Below are positions 12,566-39,194 of a stretch of DNA of 64,000 nucleotides, piece after piece. A program made the position numbers and the translations under genes. Origin of the DNA: Plotosus lineatus (lineage: Eukaryota > Chordata > Actinopteri > Siluriformes > Plotosidae); the NCBI GenBank assembly GCA_024760905.1, contig CM045735.1:7714161-7778160 (forward strand), given 5' to 3'. A model generated the notes under the pieces. It made no database searches. It was not told the DNA's origin and saw only the letters and a list, made by a program, of their open reading frames with translations. How positions within the stretch are numbered: position 1 is the first letter of the stretch; each line of letters starts with the position of its first letter.

Positions 12566-12893
12566 AGAGGGCTGTGGGATCGCTGATCCAAAGGTTGGGG
12601 GTTCAAGTCCCACTCTCCACAAGGTTGTCACTGTCCCCCCAGTGCAGCTAACTGGGTTATCAAAGGCGGGCCATGTCTCTCACTGTCTATGGTGAGAGGC
12701 ATGTAAAAGAACCATTGCTGACTTTCGTAAAGAGTAGCTGCAAAGTTGTCAGCGTGTTTCTGTCCCTTGCTAAAAGGGTTGTGACAGGAAGGGCATCCAA
12801 CGTAAAAACCTCTGCCAAATCAAACGTGCGAATCAGATGATTCGCTGTGGCAACTCCCGAGTAAAAGGGAAAAAAGCCGAAAGGAAGATGACA
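12566..12893 (+). repeat. SINE S1, tail A
   Basis: Head GGATCGCTGATCCAAAGGTT with GGTTCAAGTCCC, tail ending GCCGAAAGGAAGATG. Bounded by (TA)n on both sides. Confidence 0.75.
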
Positions 12894-12949
12894 TATATAT
12901 ATATATATATACACACACACAAACACAAACATATAGATATCCACATATG

Positions 12950-13250
12950 TCGGGCCGGTGGCGTAGTGGTTAGGGTGCTGTGCTCATGATCGGGAGGTTG
13001 TGAGTTCGAATCCCACTGAGACCCTCACTGTGCTAAGACCCCTGGGCAAGGTCTCAACCACAAGTGTGCCTCTGTTCACCCAGCAGTATAAATGGGTACC
13101 AGTAAAACTATACTGGGAAGGTAACCTGCGATGGACTAGCAGGGGGAGTTGAACTCCTGGTTGCTTCACGCTATGGAAACCGGGGATAAGCACCGGGGCC
13201 TGATGAGCCACGAGGCTCGGGTGTAAACACCCAACAGACTTACCTACCTT
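12950..13250 (+). repeat. tRNA-derived SINE-like repeat
   Basis: GGTGGCGTAGTGGTTAGGGT (A-box-like) and GAGTTCGAATCCC (B-box). Followed by CTACCTTACCTTTACCTACC. Confidence 0.6.
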
Positions 13251-13689
13251 ACCTTTACCTACCTATTATGTATTAAATAAATAAAGCGCTTAGGCTCCTT
13301 ACCAGAAGCTTGAGAAGATGCAGGGCGTTTGATTGACATCATAGCGCTTAAATAATCATTAAAAACACATGAAAAAAAAAAAAAACGTAAATTCACAATT
13401 CAAGCAATCACGTTGATGGCATGTGTGCGAAGGAGAAAATAAAGAGGTGTACAGTACACATCATCTTCAACCAATCAGAAGGAGGGAGACACAAAGGCTC
13501 TCAGCCATTGGCAAATTTTGAATCACATGCTAGTAACTTCCGGGTTTGCTGCTAATCCGCGAGTACGTATAATAGTAACAATTTGGCGGGGTCCAGTAAA
13601 ATTCTGAGCGGTCCTGCAGATTTTTTCTTCTGCCTGCCTCTCAGTCCGGTGGAAAATTTTCTTAATTTCGTGCTCTGTTGTATATGTGT

Positions 13690-13798
13690 TGAACCTGTGA
13701 TGGTTTGGCGAGCTGTTCAGGATGTACCCTGCCTTCACCCTTGACAGGCTCCAGCCTCCCTGTGACCTTAGCATTATGCAGTTCGGGAAATGAGTGAG
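13690..13798 (+). repeat. Teleost repeat S2 tail
   Basis: GTGATGGTTTGGCGAGCTGT to GGGAAATGAGTGAGTG. Confidence 0.55.
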
Positions 13799-13879
13799 TG
13801 AAAGAAAAGTGCTCAGCATGTGCATGTTTGTGTAATTCTGTGCAAGACACAGATAGACATTTACTCACTCAAGCAGTTG

Positions 13880-13957
13880 CCAAACTTCTTAATCCTATTA
13901 AGCTGGCCTATCTGAGCCGACACTTGCCGAAACTAAGGTACAGTGTGCACTGCCAAG

Positions 13958-13989
<32 letters not shown>

Positions 13990-14180
13990 CTAGATGCAAT
14001 TTGGGGAAGCCAATTAACCTAATATGAACGTGTTTCAACTGAGGAAACCTGAGTCCCTGAAGGAAAGCCAGGCAAGTGTGGGGAGAACTCAGAACCACCT
14101 TCATCAAGCCCAGGGCGTGAACCCAGGACCCTTTTGCTATGGGGTGGACACACTAGCGACTACACCACTGTGCTGCCCCA
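13880..14180 (-). repeat. Teleost repeat S2 with (CA)n
   Basis: Antisense copy; (CA)n at 13959-13983; head complement GACTACACCACTGTGCTGCC. Confidence 0.65.
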
Positions 14181-15057
14181 CAGATAGACAAGCTGATTCT
14201 GTTCCTTTGCTTCTGTCTGTGGATAACATACATATCAGCAATTTTAAAACGTTCCTGCAACAATAGGGATAAACTCTTTGTGTTGTTCGTCTCAGCAACT
14301 ATTTCAGAAATAATACACCTGGTCTGAGGTTCCTTTCTCCGATGCTGCTATTTAATTAAACACGCAGAATAAATATATGAACATTCTTTTGCTTTTGCTG
14401 ATATTAAAGCGTGCAGGTAACCCGAGCCCTGTGCACGAAAAGGAATTTCAGCTGCAGAGCGCATTAACATCTGGTCTCAATTGAAGCGCCAGCTACTGTG
14501 ATATAGTGTGTGAGCCTACACACTGACCTTATACAGTTCTACTGGAAACACTGTAAAAATATGACACATCACACTGCAAATCTCATAAAATATGACAGAT
14601 GGAAAAATCAAGGATTAAAAAACACTCGGAGCGTGTGGGCTACAGCATCTCCAGGGCCGTAGAATGGTATAGTGCTGAAAATTGAAAAACCAAAGGAAGA
14701 GTAGGTCCGAGGAGGAGGAGGGGAAATTTCCAATCATGGATTTAGCAAATACCTCAGAAATCTTTGGGAAACCCAGAGGATCCACAGACTAAACCCACCC
14801 TCCTCAGGTTTTCTTTACTTAGAAGAAAGATCAACAATTCCTCTACATGGATCTGCATTCAAGACACGTTTCTAGCCCCTATTGTTTTCGACTTGTTCAG
14901 CCAAAAGAGTGATCTATAGTAACCTGCAGAATTAATGGCACCCACCACCACCAGAAAAAGCAAACAATAAGATATTAAATAGAAGCTTTGCCCAATTATA
15001 TCAATTTTTCACATGTACCCTCATAGAACACTAGATGGTTTTATCCTTTATTATGTT
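14181..15057. other. No gene recognised
   Basis: Moderately unique sequence without repeats or coding signal. Confidence 0.5.
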
Positions 15058-15222
15058 GGCTGGAGGCTACATTCCATCGCACCCAGCTCCAATCACCAGT
15101 CCATCGCATGGTCAATATACACGCAACCACATACATACAGCCTAATGTGCATGTCATTGGACTGTGGAAGGAAACTGGGACACCTGGAGAAAATCCATGC
15201 CAGCATAAGGATGAAACAGGCT
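15058..15222 (-). repeat. Teleost repeat S2, partial
   Basis: Antisense: GGACTGTGGAAGGAAACTGG. Abuts the RTE-like LINE fragment. Confidence 0.55.
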
Positions 15223-15224
15223 TC

Positions 15225-15865
15225 TTCTTCTTCCTACTTTTCCTTCCGGCTGTTCCCTTCAGGGGTTGCCACAGCGAATCATCTGCCTCCATCTCACCCT
15301 ATCCTCTGCATCTTCTACTCGGACTCCAACTACCTTCATGTCCTCCTTCCCCACATCCATAAATCTCTTCTTTGGTCTTCCTCTAGGCCTTCTGCCTGGT
15401 AGTTCCAACCTCAGCATCCTACTACTAATATACTCACTATTCCTTCTCTGTACATGTCCAAACCATCTCAATCTAGCCTCTCTGACTTTGCCTCCAAAAC
15501 CTCTTACACAGGGGTGTCAAACTCGTGCCACAAAGGGCCATGGGGCTGCAGGTTTTTGTTTCAACCAAGCATCAGCACACCTGACTTGGCTCATTCTTTG
15601 ATTGGTCAGTCTGGCTCATTCAAACAACCGATAAGAGTCTTCAGGCAGTTGATTGGTCAGTCTGTGTGCTCTGTCCAGAGACTGACCAATCAAATGCCTA
15701 AAGACTCTTATCAGTTGTTTGAATGAGCCAAGTCAGGTGTGCTGATGCTTGGTTGAAACAAAAACCTGCAGCCACATGGCTCTTTGTGGCACGAGTTTGA
15801 CACCCCTGCTCTTACATGTGCTGTCCCTCTGATGTGCTCATTCCTGATCCCATCCATCCTCGTAG
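15225..15865 (-). mobile_element. RTE-like LINE 3' end, fragment 1, split by a MITE
   Basis: The minus strand encodes [20 protein letters not shown] through RPRGRPKKRFMDV to RWRQMIRCGNP (15471-15259), then the tail CGAC/CCCTGAAGGGAACAGC. The coding match resumes at 15809-15862 beyond a 300-base insertion. This C-terminal domain recurs three more times in the window. Confidence 0.75.
15509..15808. mobile_element. 300-base hAT MITE with 8-base target duplication
   Basis: Starts CAGGGGTGTCAAACTCGTGC, ends with the complement, and is flanked by direct repeats CTCTTACA (15501-15508 and 15809-15816). The two halves pair over almost their whole length; the left half has about 26 extra bases. It encodes nothing. 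Sits in an RTE-like LINE fragment. Confidence 0.9.
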
Positions 15866-15883
15866 AAATGCCCTCATTGAGTA

Positions 15884-16356
15884 CAGGGATCCCTCACATT
15901 CCGTGGTTAATGGGGACCGAGATGGACCGCCGATTTCCGCAAAGTAGGATTGACACCCCCCCCCCCCCCGACTGACGTATACATACATGTATATGTGTAT
16001 ATAATGTCAATAAATACATATTCAATGCTATAAATGCTTATAGTAACAATTAAACATTCAAAAATAATGCATAAGATGTAAATAAAATATAAATACGTAC
16101 ACACACATACAGACGTGCGCACACACACATACACACACAGATGCGCACCTCACATAAAAATAGAAGTAGTTTTGTTATGTTGTTTTTTTGTTTTTGTTTG
16201 TTTGTTTTTTTTTTTTTATGTTGCATAATTATCTTTGTTTTGTGGCATTTTCCTTCACTTTTTTTCCCTATTTTTTATTTTCGATGAATATTTTTGAAAA
16301 ACCCGCGATGCACTGAAGCCGCAGAAACTGAAGCATGAAGTAGCGAGGGATCACTG
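15884..16356 (+). mobile_element. GGGATCCCTC MITE, copy 1
   Basis: Ends CAGGGATCCCTCAC and GCGAGGGATCACTG; TA precedes the left end. The interior (GTCAATAAATACATATTC, AAATAATGCATAAGAT) is shared with the copies at 61553 and 9810. Confidence 0.7.
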
Positions 16357-17397
16357 CATTCGGATTTGGGTCACGGTTACGTGTGAACTCAGGACCTTGT
16401 TGCTGGGAAGTAGACGTGTTAACCTCTCCACCACAGTGTCACCTGAATCGCTTCAATATTTCTGGAGTTGAGTGTGTACACAACAAACATAATTAATAAT
16501 TAATTGTAAAACAGATATGTAATTATTATTGAAAGTGGGTTGTGGTTGGGGAGGAGGAAGAGGAGGAAGAGGAGAAGGATTGCACTCTCAAAGTGCTTCT
16601 AGCTGTAAGTTGTACCATTGTGAGGCCGAGAGTGTGACAGTCAGTTCTTCGCTATCATTTCAGAAATCTACGTTCTTAATTGCACAGTAAACTCAGCTGT
16701 GCAAAACCAGAACACAAATAAGCAAACAGAGACATGAACATACGCAAAAGATGAATGATTTTTCCACATCACGCTACAAATTCCTCCCAAGACAGACTCG
16801 TCATGCTGAACCGGTTCAGGATGAGGATTCATTTGAACCAACTGTAGGAAAATTAATGTTATTTACAGATGCAGTTTCAATATCAAGAAATTCCATCGAG
16901 CCAGCAATTTCCAGGCCAGCAATTTGGACTTTTCATCAACTTGCAATTAGGATCTGTATACGTACCCACGCCAAACAGAAGTAGAGCAGTGAAAATGGTC
17001 GCAGATGGGCTAGTGGTATCTGGTATGAAGGCAAGCTTTACCAAGAATGATATCTACAAGTATAACTCGATTGTACAAGCAACTGAAGAATGAAAGGATT
17101 GAATGATAATTTTTTTTTAAATAATTAATTTCATTTAACTGTATAAATAACACGCACAATTACTAATGCCAGCACAAATACAGGAATGTTTATTGTACGT
17201 GGGAGGAAACCAGAGCACCAAGAGGTCACCCATATGAAGACATATGCAAAATTTCATGCAGACATTTCTCGCAGTACCGCGGAGTGCACTTGAAAGACAG
17301 TGGTAGATAGATAGCACTGATACGATGAGCTTCCAACCGTAATTGTAATATGACTTTCCATAGTTCAAATGGAGTTCATATTTACATTTATGGCATT
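16357..17397. other. No gene recognised
   Basis: Overlapping chance frames at 16751-17093, no motif; (GGA)n-like patch near 16550. Confidence 0.45.
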
Positions 17398-17562
17398 TGG
17401 TCGATGGCCTTATCTAGCGTGACATAAATTTTATCTAATTTATATAACTGAGCAAATAAGGATCAGTTAAGGATCTTGCTCAGGGGCCCAACAATGGTGG
17501 ATTGGTTGGACTGGGTCTTAAACCCCGACCTTGTAAATACTAAGCCACCATTGCCCACCAGA
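17398..17562 (-). repeat. Third SINE-like teleost repeat, copy 2
   Basis: GGCATTTGGTCGATGGCCTT, GGGCCCAACAATGGTGGATT, ending with AAGCCACCATTGCCCACC. Confidence 0.5.
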
Positions 17563-17689
17563 GGAATGTTAATTAGTACGCAACACAGAGTACATCCACG
17601 ATAATCATACTCTTCATTATCTCAGGGTTTGTTTTTTATAGTGTTGTAGTTGTTTCTTTATTAGCATAGTGTGGCGCGACACTGGAGCT

Positions 17690-17965
17690 GGAAGAGCATG
17701 GTGGCACAGTGTTAGCTTGTCCATCTCGCAGCGAGATAGTCTTGAGTTCAAGCCCCTTGCTTGGTGAGGACTTTTCTCTGAGGAGTACGCATGCTTTCTC
17801 TCGGTACTCGTTTCCTCCGGAGGTCCAAAGGCATGCACAATGGGCTAAATGAATACTTTTTATTGCACCCCTAGGAGTGTCTCTGTTGGCCCTGTGATGG
17901 AGTAACGAGATGCTTTATTCGCCCAGAGTGGACTTCGATGAGCTCCATCTTCCCTGGAACAAGGT
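17690..17965 (+). repeat. Teleost repeat S2, decayed
   Basis: GAGCATGGTGGCACAGTGTT head; TCGTTTCCTCCGGAGGTCCA body. Confidence 0.6.
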
Positions 17966-19049
17966 TGCAAGTTGGCAAATTTGAATCCGGGTTACCTCTC
18001 TCTAGGCAGGCGTTGCAAATTTGATTCTATTTGATCAATTAATTTGGTCCTGAGAGGGTTAAAGCCAGAGCCATCTGCAACCATAAGTCTATCAGTGCTC
18101 ATACTTGCCTCCCTGTCACTTACAGCGATTACCAGCCAAACATTGAGTGTCTGTGAAGTTAATCATAAAAAGGGGAGGAGCATGCTTTTTTTAAAATGCG
18201 TTCGGCTGTGATGGGGTACACATGCACAACAGTTCAGAAAGATGCAGGTGTTTTTGCATGTGGATTCTCAGAGGGGGCATGTGCATGCTTACACCTCTTC
18301 CTGATTGGTGGTGGTTGGATGAGTTAGGGAGGCAATAATTGACAGGCAAAAATTGCATACAAATGAATGGTGGGGGGGATGACTGGTGGGTGGTAGTACG
18401 TATTTCATTATAAGTAGTAATACGTAACTGATTTTAATTTATTTTTCCTGTGACCAACAGGAACATTCCTGGATGCAAACTTGATGCAAAATAGGAAAAG
18501 GTTGAGTTAATAATTTGTTACTCTGTTAATTTTTTTTAAGTATTAAAAGAAATGTCCTGACAAAAGGTCATCTGTTATTTTTAGAGAGTACTTTCTGCTT
18601 GAACACCATGTGTTGATTCAGTGTCAACAAGCAGGAACTAGAAAGTAAATGTGTGAAGAGTTTCTGGGAGGAAAAAAACCAACTGAGCTTTTCGAACATT
18701 CATTTTCAGTGTCCAATCTCAGTAAGTAAAAGTTAACTGTACCAATTAAGGAAGTACTGCACCAATAACAAACTGTATTACAACACAATTCAACATGGAG
18801 AGAACCTTTGTACATTATTTTTCATCATCTATAACTTGCACTAAAAATCACATGCATTCCAACAGGAGGCAAGTTAAAGGAAGCAATGTACAAATCCTAG
18901 TAGGTGTGGTCGTAATAAGACATTGTGCAATAAATAAATACAGGAAGGAGTATGAAGAGGAGAGCAGGAGGTTGCTTCTTTCATGCAAAGAAAGTGGAAA
19001 GCATTGCTGAGTAAGCCTGTGGATGGTACTTTAAAGGCAACTATTCAGT
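17966..19049. other. No gene recognised
   Basis: No repeat ends or coding motifs noticed. Confidence 0.45.
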
Positions 19050-19365
19050 ATCTTGGCAGTGATGGCCTGGTGGTAAAGGTGCTGGATCACTGATCCTAAG
19101 GTTGGGGGTTCAAGCCCCACTCTCAATAGGTTGTCACCCCCCCCCCCCCAGCTAACTGGGTTATCCAAGGCCGGCCATGTCTCTCACTGTCTATGGTGAG
19201 AGGTTTCATGTAAAAGAACCATTGCTGACTTTTGACAAGAGTAGTTGCATAGCCGTCAGTGTGTTTCTGCCCTGTGATGGCCTGGCGAGCTGTCCAGCAT
19301 GTACTCTGCCCTCAACTAGAGACAGCTGAGATGGGCACCAGAAACCATTTGCTTTTTACCATTTT
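19050..19365 (+). repeat. SINE S1 head with tail B
   Basis: Head GGCAGTGATGGCCTGGTGGT; switches to tail B at CTGCCCTGTGATGGCCTGGC (about 19266). Confidence 0.75.
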
Positions 19366-19714
19366 CTAACTGGGCCAGCCAGCCATGACAAAAAACTTTT
19401 AAAAATATTGTTGGCCCTGTTAGAAATGAATTTGAAAGTTGAGGATTCAAGCCCAGGTACCATAAAGCTGTATTATTGGGCCCTTAAGCAAGGCCCTTCA
19501 TTCACCCTAAATTGGTCAGTCATACAAAAGAGATAAACGTAAGTTGTGATGCAAGAGGCATATGCCGTAGCCATTGTGACACGATACTGTATATCCACGA
19601 AGCCATTTATATTGATTGTGATGCAATGACAATGCCACAATTACCTCAACTTGCTTTATAAATATGAAGAGTGGGTTTTATGAAGCCATTGTAACGGACC
19701 ACGCTTAAGATTTG

Positions 19715-19966
19715 TTAAACCAAGGAAACTACCAAAGCTCGATATATCACCAGACATTGGGAGCCTTCATCTGGACTATATTCTCTGAACTTCAATACAC
19801 TGTTAACCAACCAACCCTTCCTGACCTGGGCCCTTCTGGACATTTCGAGAACAGGGGCTGGTCTGCCACAAACTAGCTTCAGATAAGGGCGTCTCCCAAA
19901 TGCAATAAATGTGATAATAAGAAATATTGTGGCCCAGAGAATTAAGAATCGATCAAGTGTCCACAA
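19715..19966 (-). other. Unrecognised reading frame with a hydrophobic segment
   Basis: 83 codons, starting about 360 bases upstream of the adss ATG on the opposite strand. Hydrophobic RFLILWATIFLIITFIAF (residues 6-23) could span a membrane, then a basic stretch (RRPYLKLVCGRPAP, SRRAQVRKGW). No family recognised; it may be the first exon of a divergent gene or chance. Weak evidence. Confidence 0.2.
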
Positions 19967-20004
19967 ACCTTGCCTGGAGGAACGAATTTATTGTAGGGGT
20001 GGAA

Positions 20005-20328
20005 GCTTAAATCGCGCCAAAAAAAAAAAAAAAAAACACTTTCGCGCCAAGTGCGTCACTTCCGCCTCTGAGCTGTGTTCTCCAAATTTTCGACTTTTCA
20101 ACCAAACGTTTCCTCACAGGTCAAAACTAAGACTACGTATACACCTCTCAGTTTCATTTGTCTCGTTTTCAAGGCTTGGAGAACATACAAGTTAAAATAG
20201 TTTTATTTTATATAATTTTGCTCCCCACACCCAGGTTCACGGACTTTTATTTTGGAAAAAAAAAATTAAAAAGGGCTGTTCGCCGCTTTGCGTTTCACAG
20301 GTAGGACGACACACACCACAGAAGAGGC
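20005..20328 (+). promoter_or_regulatory. adss promoter and 5' leader with E2F-, CRE- and ETS-like sites
   Basis: Two GCGCCAA motifs (20011-20020 and 20040-20050, the second reading TTTCGCGCCAA) fit the E2F consensus. They are followed by GTGCGTCAC (CRE/ATF-like, 20051-20059) and ACTTCCGCC (ETS-like, 20058-20066). No TATA box is evident at a suitable distance. The short GC-richer block just before the first exon, with E2F sites, fits a growth-regulated nucleotide-synthesis gene. Site calls are motif reading only; the transcription start is not determined. Confidence 0.5.
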
Positions 20329-34575
<14,247 letters not shown>

Positions 34576-35229
34576 GATGGACAGTACCTAAAACTCACCA
34601 CATGGATATGTCTTCCAGGGAGATCAGATTTTATTTGGGACCAGAAGGGTTTTGGGTTTTTTTTTTTTTTGTTTTTTGTTTTTTTTTTGGGGGGGGGGGT
34701 GTTTATATAAAATATACACAGTGCTGGACCAAAGGTGAAATTGTGTTGACAACCTTGAATGTCCTAGTGAAAGTGATCACCAGCAAAACTATGCTTCAAA
34801 TACTCAAGACGATGATGAGGGATTGCGTGAACATGTTGCAAGATGCACGTTTTGATGTTGGACACGACTCCGGGGTCATGTATATCAAACGCCACAATAA
34901 GAGGTCTGTTCTTACAGCTGATTTTGGGTCTAAAATAAATTCCTGTCCCAGTGACCTTGTCACAGGGCATATTGGTTGGAGGGCTTGACACTCCCACATT
35001 CGATCTGCACTGAAATTGGCTTTGTCAATGGTTTTCTAAGTAGCTCTCGTCAAATATCTTGATTTAATCTTTTCCATTACTTCATAATTCCTGAATACAT
35101 ATTCAAGGTTGTTTGTCCTTGATTAAAATTAAGGCTTTATTTTGATTTACTACTTTTTAGGAAGGGAAAAATTACTATTTTTCCATCCATGTTTTAAATA
35201 AAATAGGGTTTTAAGATTCCCTTTAAAGG

Positions 35230-35264
<35 letters not shown>

Positions 35265-35989
35265 AAATGTAATTGTTTTGTGGTTTATTGTATGACCCCT
35301 GTGATTTGACAGGTTTTAATTTGAGGTGGCTTGTGCAAGTGTTTTAAAATACTTTTGATGTGTCTGGTGTTGAATGTTTTTAAAAACCAAATAGAATGTG
35401 TAATTTGCAGCTGTATAATAAAATCATAGATTCACACAAGCTTTTTATTTCTTAGTCAGCACTGTAAATGTATACCCAGCACACCAGATTTAACGTGAGC
35501 ATATCACAAATACAGAAATATGAATCTACCTGAATACATACTGTTGCCTTCCACTGGAGTGTGTAGATTGTGTGTCTGTCACCTTATTGGCTGCTGCTTC
35601 AGAACAATAAATTGTTCTAATTCAACGAATTAGAATGTGTGCAATTTTTTCCCCCCCCTTCTCGCTGTCCTGTTTCTTTAATTTTTAAATTGAAAATGTA
35701 ATGTTGCAGTGGAATGACTGCTTATGCATTGCCTTGCACAAATATTTATTATCTTGGGGGGTTCCCCCCCCCCCCCCCCCCCATATTTATTTCTGCACCC
35801 TTGACCTGAAATGGGTAGGTTGACGGACCAATATGTCTCGCATGGTTTGGTAATTAAAGTATTTTTTGTGTTTCTGCCAAAATACGAATAAGATGAAGAC
35901 CATGACCAAGATTGTTTTCCAAGAAAATCATGTCACCTTTTGGTGTTGGAGACCAAGGAAGAAAGCAAATGCAGGTCCCAGCAGAAGAC
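34576..35989. other. adss 3' UTR and downstream sequence
   Basis: A G run at 34689-34700, a 40-base T run (35231-35270) and a C run (35766-35782). No further coding exon. Confidence 0.5.
35418..35423 (+). terminator. Candidate poly(A) signal of adss
   Basis: AATAAA lies about 840 bases after the adss stop codon in AT-rich sequence with no repeat insertion between 34600 and 35220. Another AATAAA occurs near 35256, so the true site is open. Confidence 0.35.
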
Positions 35990-38900
35990 AACTCCAGATT
36001 GCTTCTCTGCACAGAGATCAGCAGAGTATCAAGAAAAGATAGCTCAATGCAGACAGTATAGAGAAAGCAGGGTTAGAAGAGCTCCACTCTGAGCTGCATA
36101 AAAAGCTTCAATTCTACAAAGCAGAGACACTTCGGAGGAAGCATAGAGAGAAAAGAAGGAAAAGAAAGGCATTCTTCAGAAGCCCCATCAGATTCACATC
36201 TGACCTTTTTGGAAAGCCAAGGTTAACATGCTCAAGGGAAGAAGCAGAAGATAGTATCATAGCTTCGCACCATGATCCAGAGAGCGAGAGAGACAATCCA
36301 CTTGGGGAATGCCCTTTCCAGTTACCTATTCTGGAACCCCACACTCGCCTCAATATGTCAGATTTCACTTTTGATCAAGATCAAGACAGTTTTGAAGAAA
36401 GCGCAGCATCTGCATCAGGGCCATCAGGTATGGCATATAAGATCTATAAGAACTGTCCTTTGCTGCTCCGTAGGCTATCCAAGATTCTGCATGTGCTATG
36501 GAAGAAAAAACAATTGCCAAGCACATGGATACTAGAAGAGGGCTGCTTCAGACCCAAGGAATTGATCTCGTCATTGTTATCCCAGTTCAGAGAGATTTCT
36601 TTGCTGGACGTTGAGGGGAAGCTCTTTTGGTCAATAGTAGCAAAGAGAACGACATCTTACCTGATAGCAATTAAATTTGTGGACCCAAGTGTGCAAAAAG
36701 GTGGCATTCTGGGCTATTCAGGATGCCTTGAGCACACCACAGCAATTAGCCAGCTAATCAAAGAAGCAAAGAGACACAAGAAGACCCTTTCAGTGGTATG
36801 GTTTGATCTCGCCAAAGGTTAGCATACCACATCAGCTTATTCGAGGAGCTCAACAACAACATCTCGTCGTACTAGTGATGTGCTACATGGACCATCTGCA
36901 GATGTATTTCACTGTTGGAGATTTTACCACCAATTGGCAGAGGCTGGAGAAAGGCATCATGACAGGATGCACAATATCGGTCATCCTGTTTGTAGCCGCC
37001 ATGAATTCTAAAAGTTGGAGGAAAAGAATACAGAGGTCCCATGGCCGAAGATGGCACAAGACAGCCACCATGTTCATGGATGTACATCACAATTACAACC
37101 TCATCATTCACAGGAATGAGGTGGATATTAAGAGGGCCAGAAAGAGCAGCCAACTGGGCAAGAATAAAATTCAAGCCCTCAAAATCAAGAAGCCTGTGCA
37201 TACATAAAGGAGGGCTGTCGAAGAACATCTTTAGCATTTAAGCTGAAAAGATTCCAACCATACAGGATGAGCAGATCAAGTACCTTAGTAAGAATTATGA
37301 TAGCTTCCTGAAAGACACGAACAACCTCAAGGTTGTCAAACAGCAACTAAAGAACTGGCTTCATGTGATAGACAACAGCTAATTGCAGGGATGGTTCAAG
37401 GTGTGGTGCTTCCATTATGGCATTATACTAAAACTGCAGTGGCCCTTCTTGCCATACAACATTCCCATGTCTGCAGTTGAAGCCATGGAAACTTTTCAGC
37501 AAGTTTCTTTGAAGATGGCTGGGGGTTCCACCCAATTTCAGTGCAATCAACATTTACAGCAAGACTGCCAAACTAACACTACCAGTGACCTCTCTAGTGG
37601 AAGAATTCAAGGTTGCAAAAGCACGAGCCGTCACCATGCTACGCACATCCGAAGACAAGAAGGTTAACCTATTGGGTGAAACCATCAAGAGCGGTAGGAA
37701 GTGGAAGCCTCAAAGAGCAGTCACAGATGCTGAAGAACAACTAAAACATCAAGAGATAGTTGGTACAGTGTGCAAGGGATGCCTCGGTCTGGGAAACTAC
37801 CATTCCCAAAATTGGAGCAGAGCCAATAATAAGCAGACGAGAGCTCGTTGTACAACGTGTACAAGAAACAGAAGAGGATCGCCGAGTCAAAGAAGTAGGG
37901 CTCGCAAATCAGGGTAGTTATGTTCAGTGGGACGTTGCATTAGATAGACCACCATCATGGAAAGAACTCTGGGAAACCGACCAGGAGAAGCTAAGCTTCC
38001 TTCTCAGAGCCTTCACCGATCTCTTGCCAACTAAGCAACCTTAAGATCTGGGGAATAGAAGACAGCGCAACATGCAAGCAATGCGGTATGAACTTTTGCA
38101 CATTGAACCACATCCTATCAGCATGTCCAAAGGCACTCGCGGATGGAAGGTACAGATGGAGACAGGACAAAGTTCTGACAGATAGCCAAGTGGATAGACC
38201 TGTAAAGAATGAAGGCAAACAAGAGAGTGACGTTACCATCACAACTGGTGAGCTTTGTTAAAGAAGGGAACCCCATACCCAAAGGGTTTCTAAAGCTTCC
38301 TCAGATCCATTGAATCCTTCAAGAGGCACAAGACTGGGAGATACAGGTGGACCTTAGGAGAAGATTGGTTTTCCCAGAAGAGGTGGCAACATCACTGCGA
38401 CCAGATACCATTCTTCTGTCAAAAAGCTCCAGGTCTGTCTTCGTAATCAAGCTCACAGTTCCCCTGGGAAGACAGACTTTATATTGCCCATCAACTAAAG
38501 AAAGAAAAATACCAAGATTTGATTGATAAGGCACAGTCAAAAAGATGGCACACGGTGTGGAAGTCGGATGTAGAGGTTTCCCATCTTCATCAGCACATTA
38601 TTTCCTGCATAAATTAGGCATGCTTCTGAATCAGGTAAAGCAAGCTATCAAGGAGATCGGCGCAGTAGCTGAGAGTTGTTTCAGATGGCTGTGGTTGAAG
38701 CGAACAAACAACTGGCGTCCTATGGGTGAGAGCTCGGTTTTTCACAACCAGCCTTCACTGCCCCACGCAGGTGAAGTGTCCAGGTTAAGAGCGAAACACT
38801 GACGATCCTGAGCTACCTGCTGATGATTACAGAAGGACGCACTCAAGAAGTGATCGAGCCTGCTTCTTCCTCGGATTCTCACAACTGTCACAGTTTCAAA

Positions 38901-38990
38901 GCAACCTTATGGTCTGGGGCATAGAAGACAGCGCGATATGCAAGCACATGATGGAATATTGTCATCATGTGGAGAAGAGTAGCTATATAC
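35990..38990 (+). mobile_element. Decayed LINE with restriction-like endonuclease
   Basis: A frameshifted ORF: N-terminal basic region (KHREKRRKRKAFFRSP, 36140), reverse transcriptase motifs ASGPSGMAYKIYK (36420), FREISLLDVEGKLFW (36590), GGILGYSGCLEHTTAI (36700), GIMTGCTISVILFVAAMN (36950), then ARIKFKPSKSRSL. The catalytic FMDD-type motif reads FMDV (37073-37084). A CKQC...HILSAC knuckle is at 38072-38126, and the PD-(D/E)xK-like block RPDTILLSKSSRSVFVIKLT at 38398 on has Lys (38449-38451) where Glu is expected. A second partial copy of the knuckle region (EDSAICKH, 38925-38965) follows. This layout fits R2/NeSL-type elements; the family name is inferred. Confidence 0.65.
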
Positions 38991-39194
38991 GTTGATTAAA
39001 CGAGACAGAACAGAATTTTTAAAAATATATCAGCAAACTTTGTGGTAGTTTTGTGATTTTGTTGATTGCCCTTAAATTGACGATGAAAGAACATTTCCAG
39101 ATACTGCAGTCTGTGGTAGGTTTTATGTATAAACAATGTAGTTCATAAACTTTTTTTATGTATCCAGAAGAGAAGTATTTTTCAGTTACAAGTT

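Noticed and set aside
36355..36822. Host protein-coding gene
   Set aside because: The frame is part of a retrotransposon reverse transcriptase with adjoining frameshifts.
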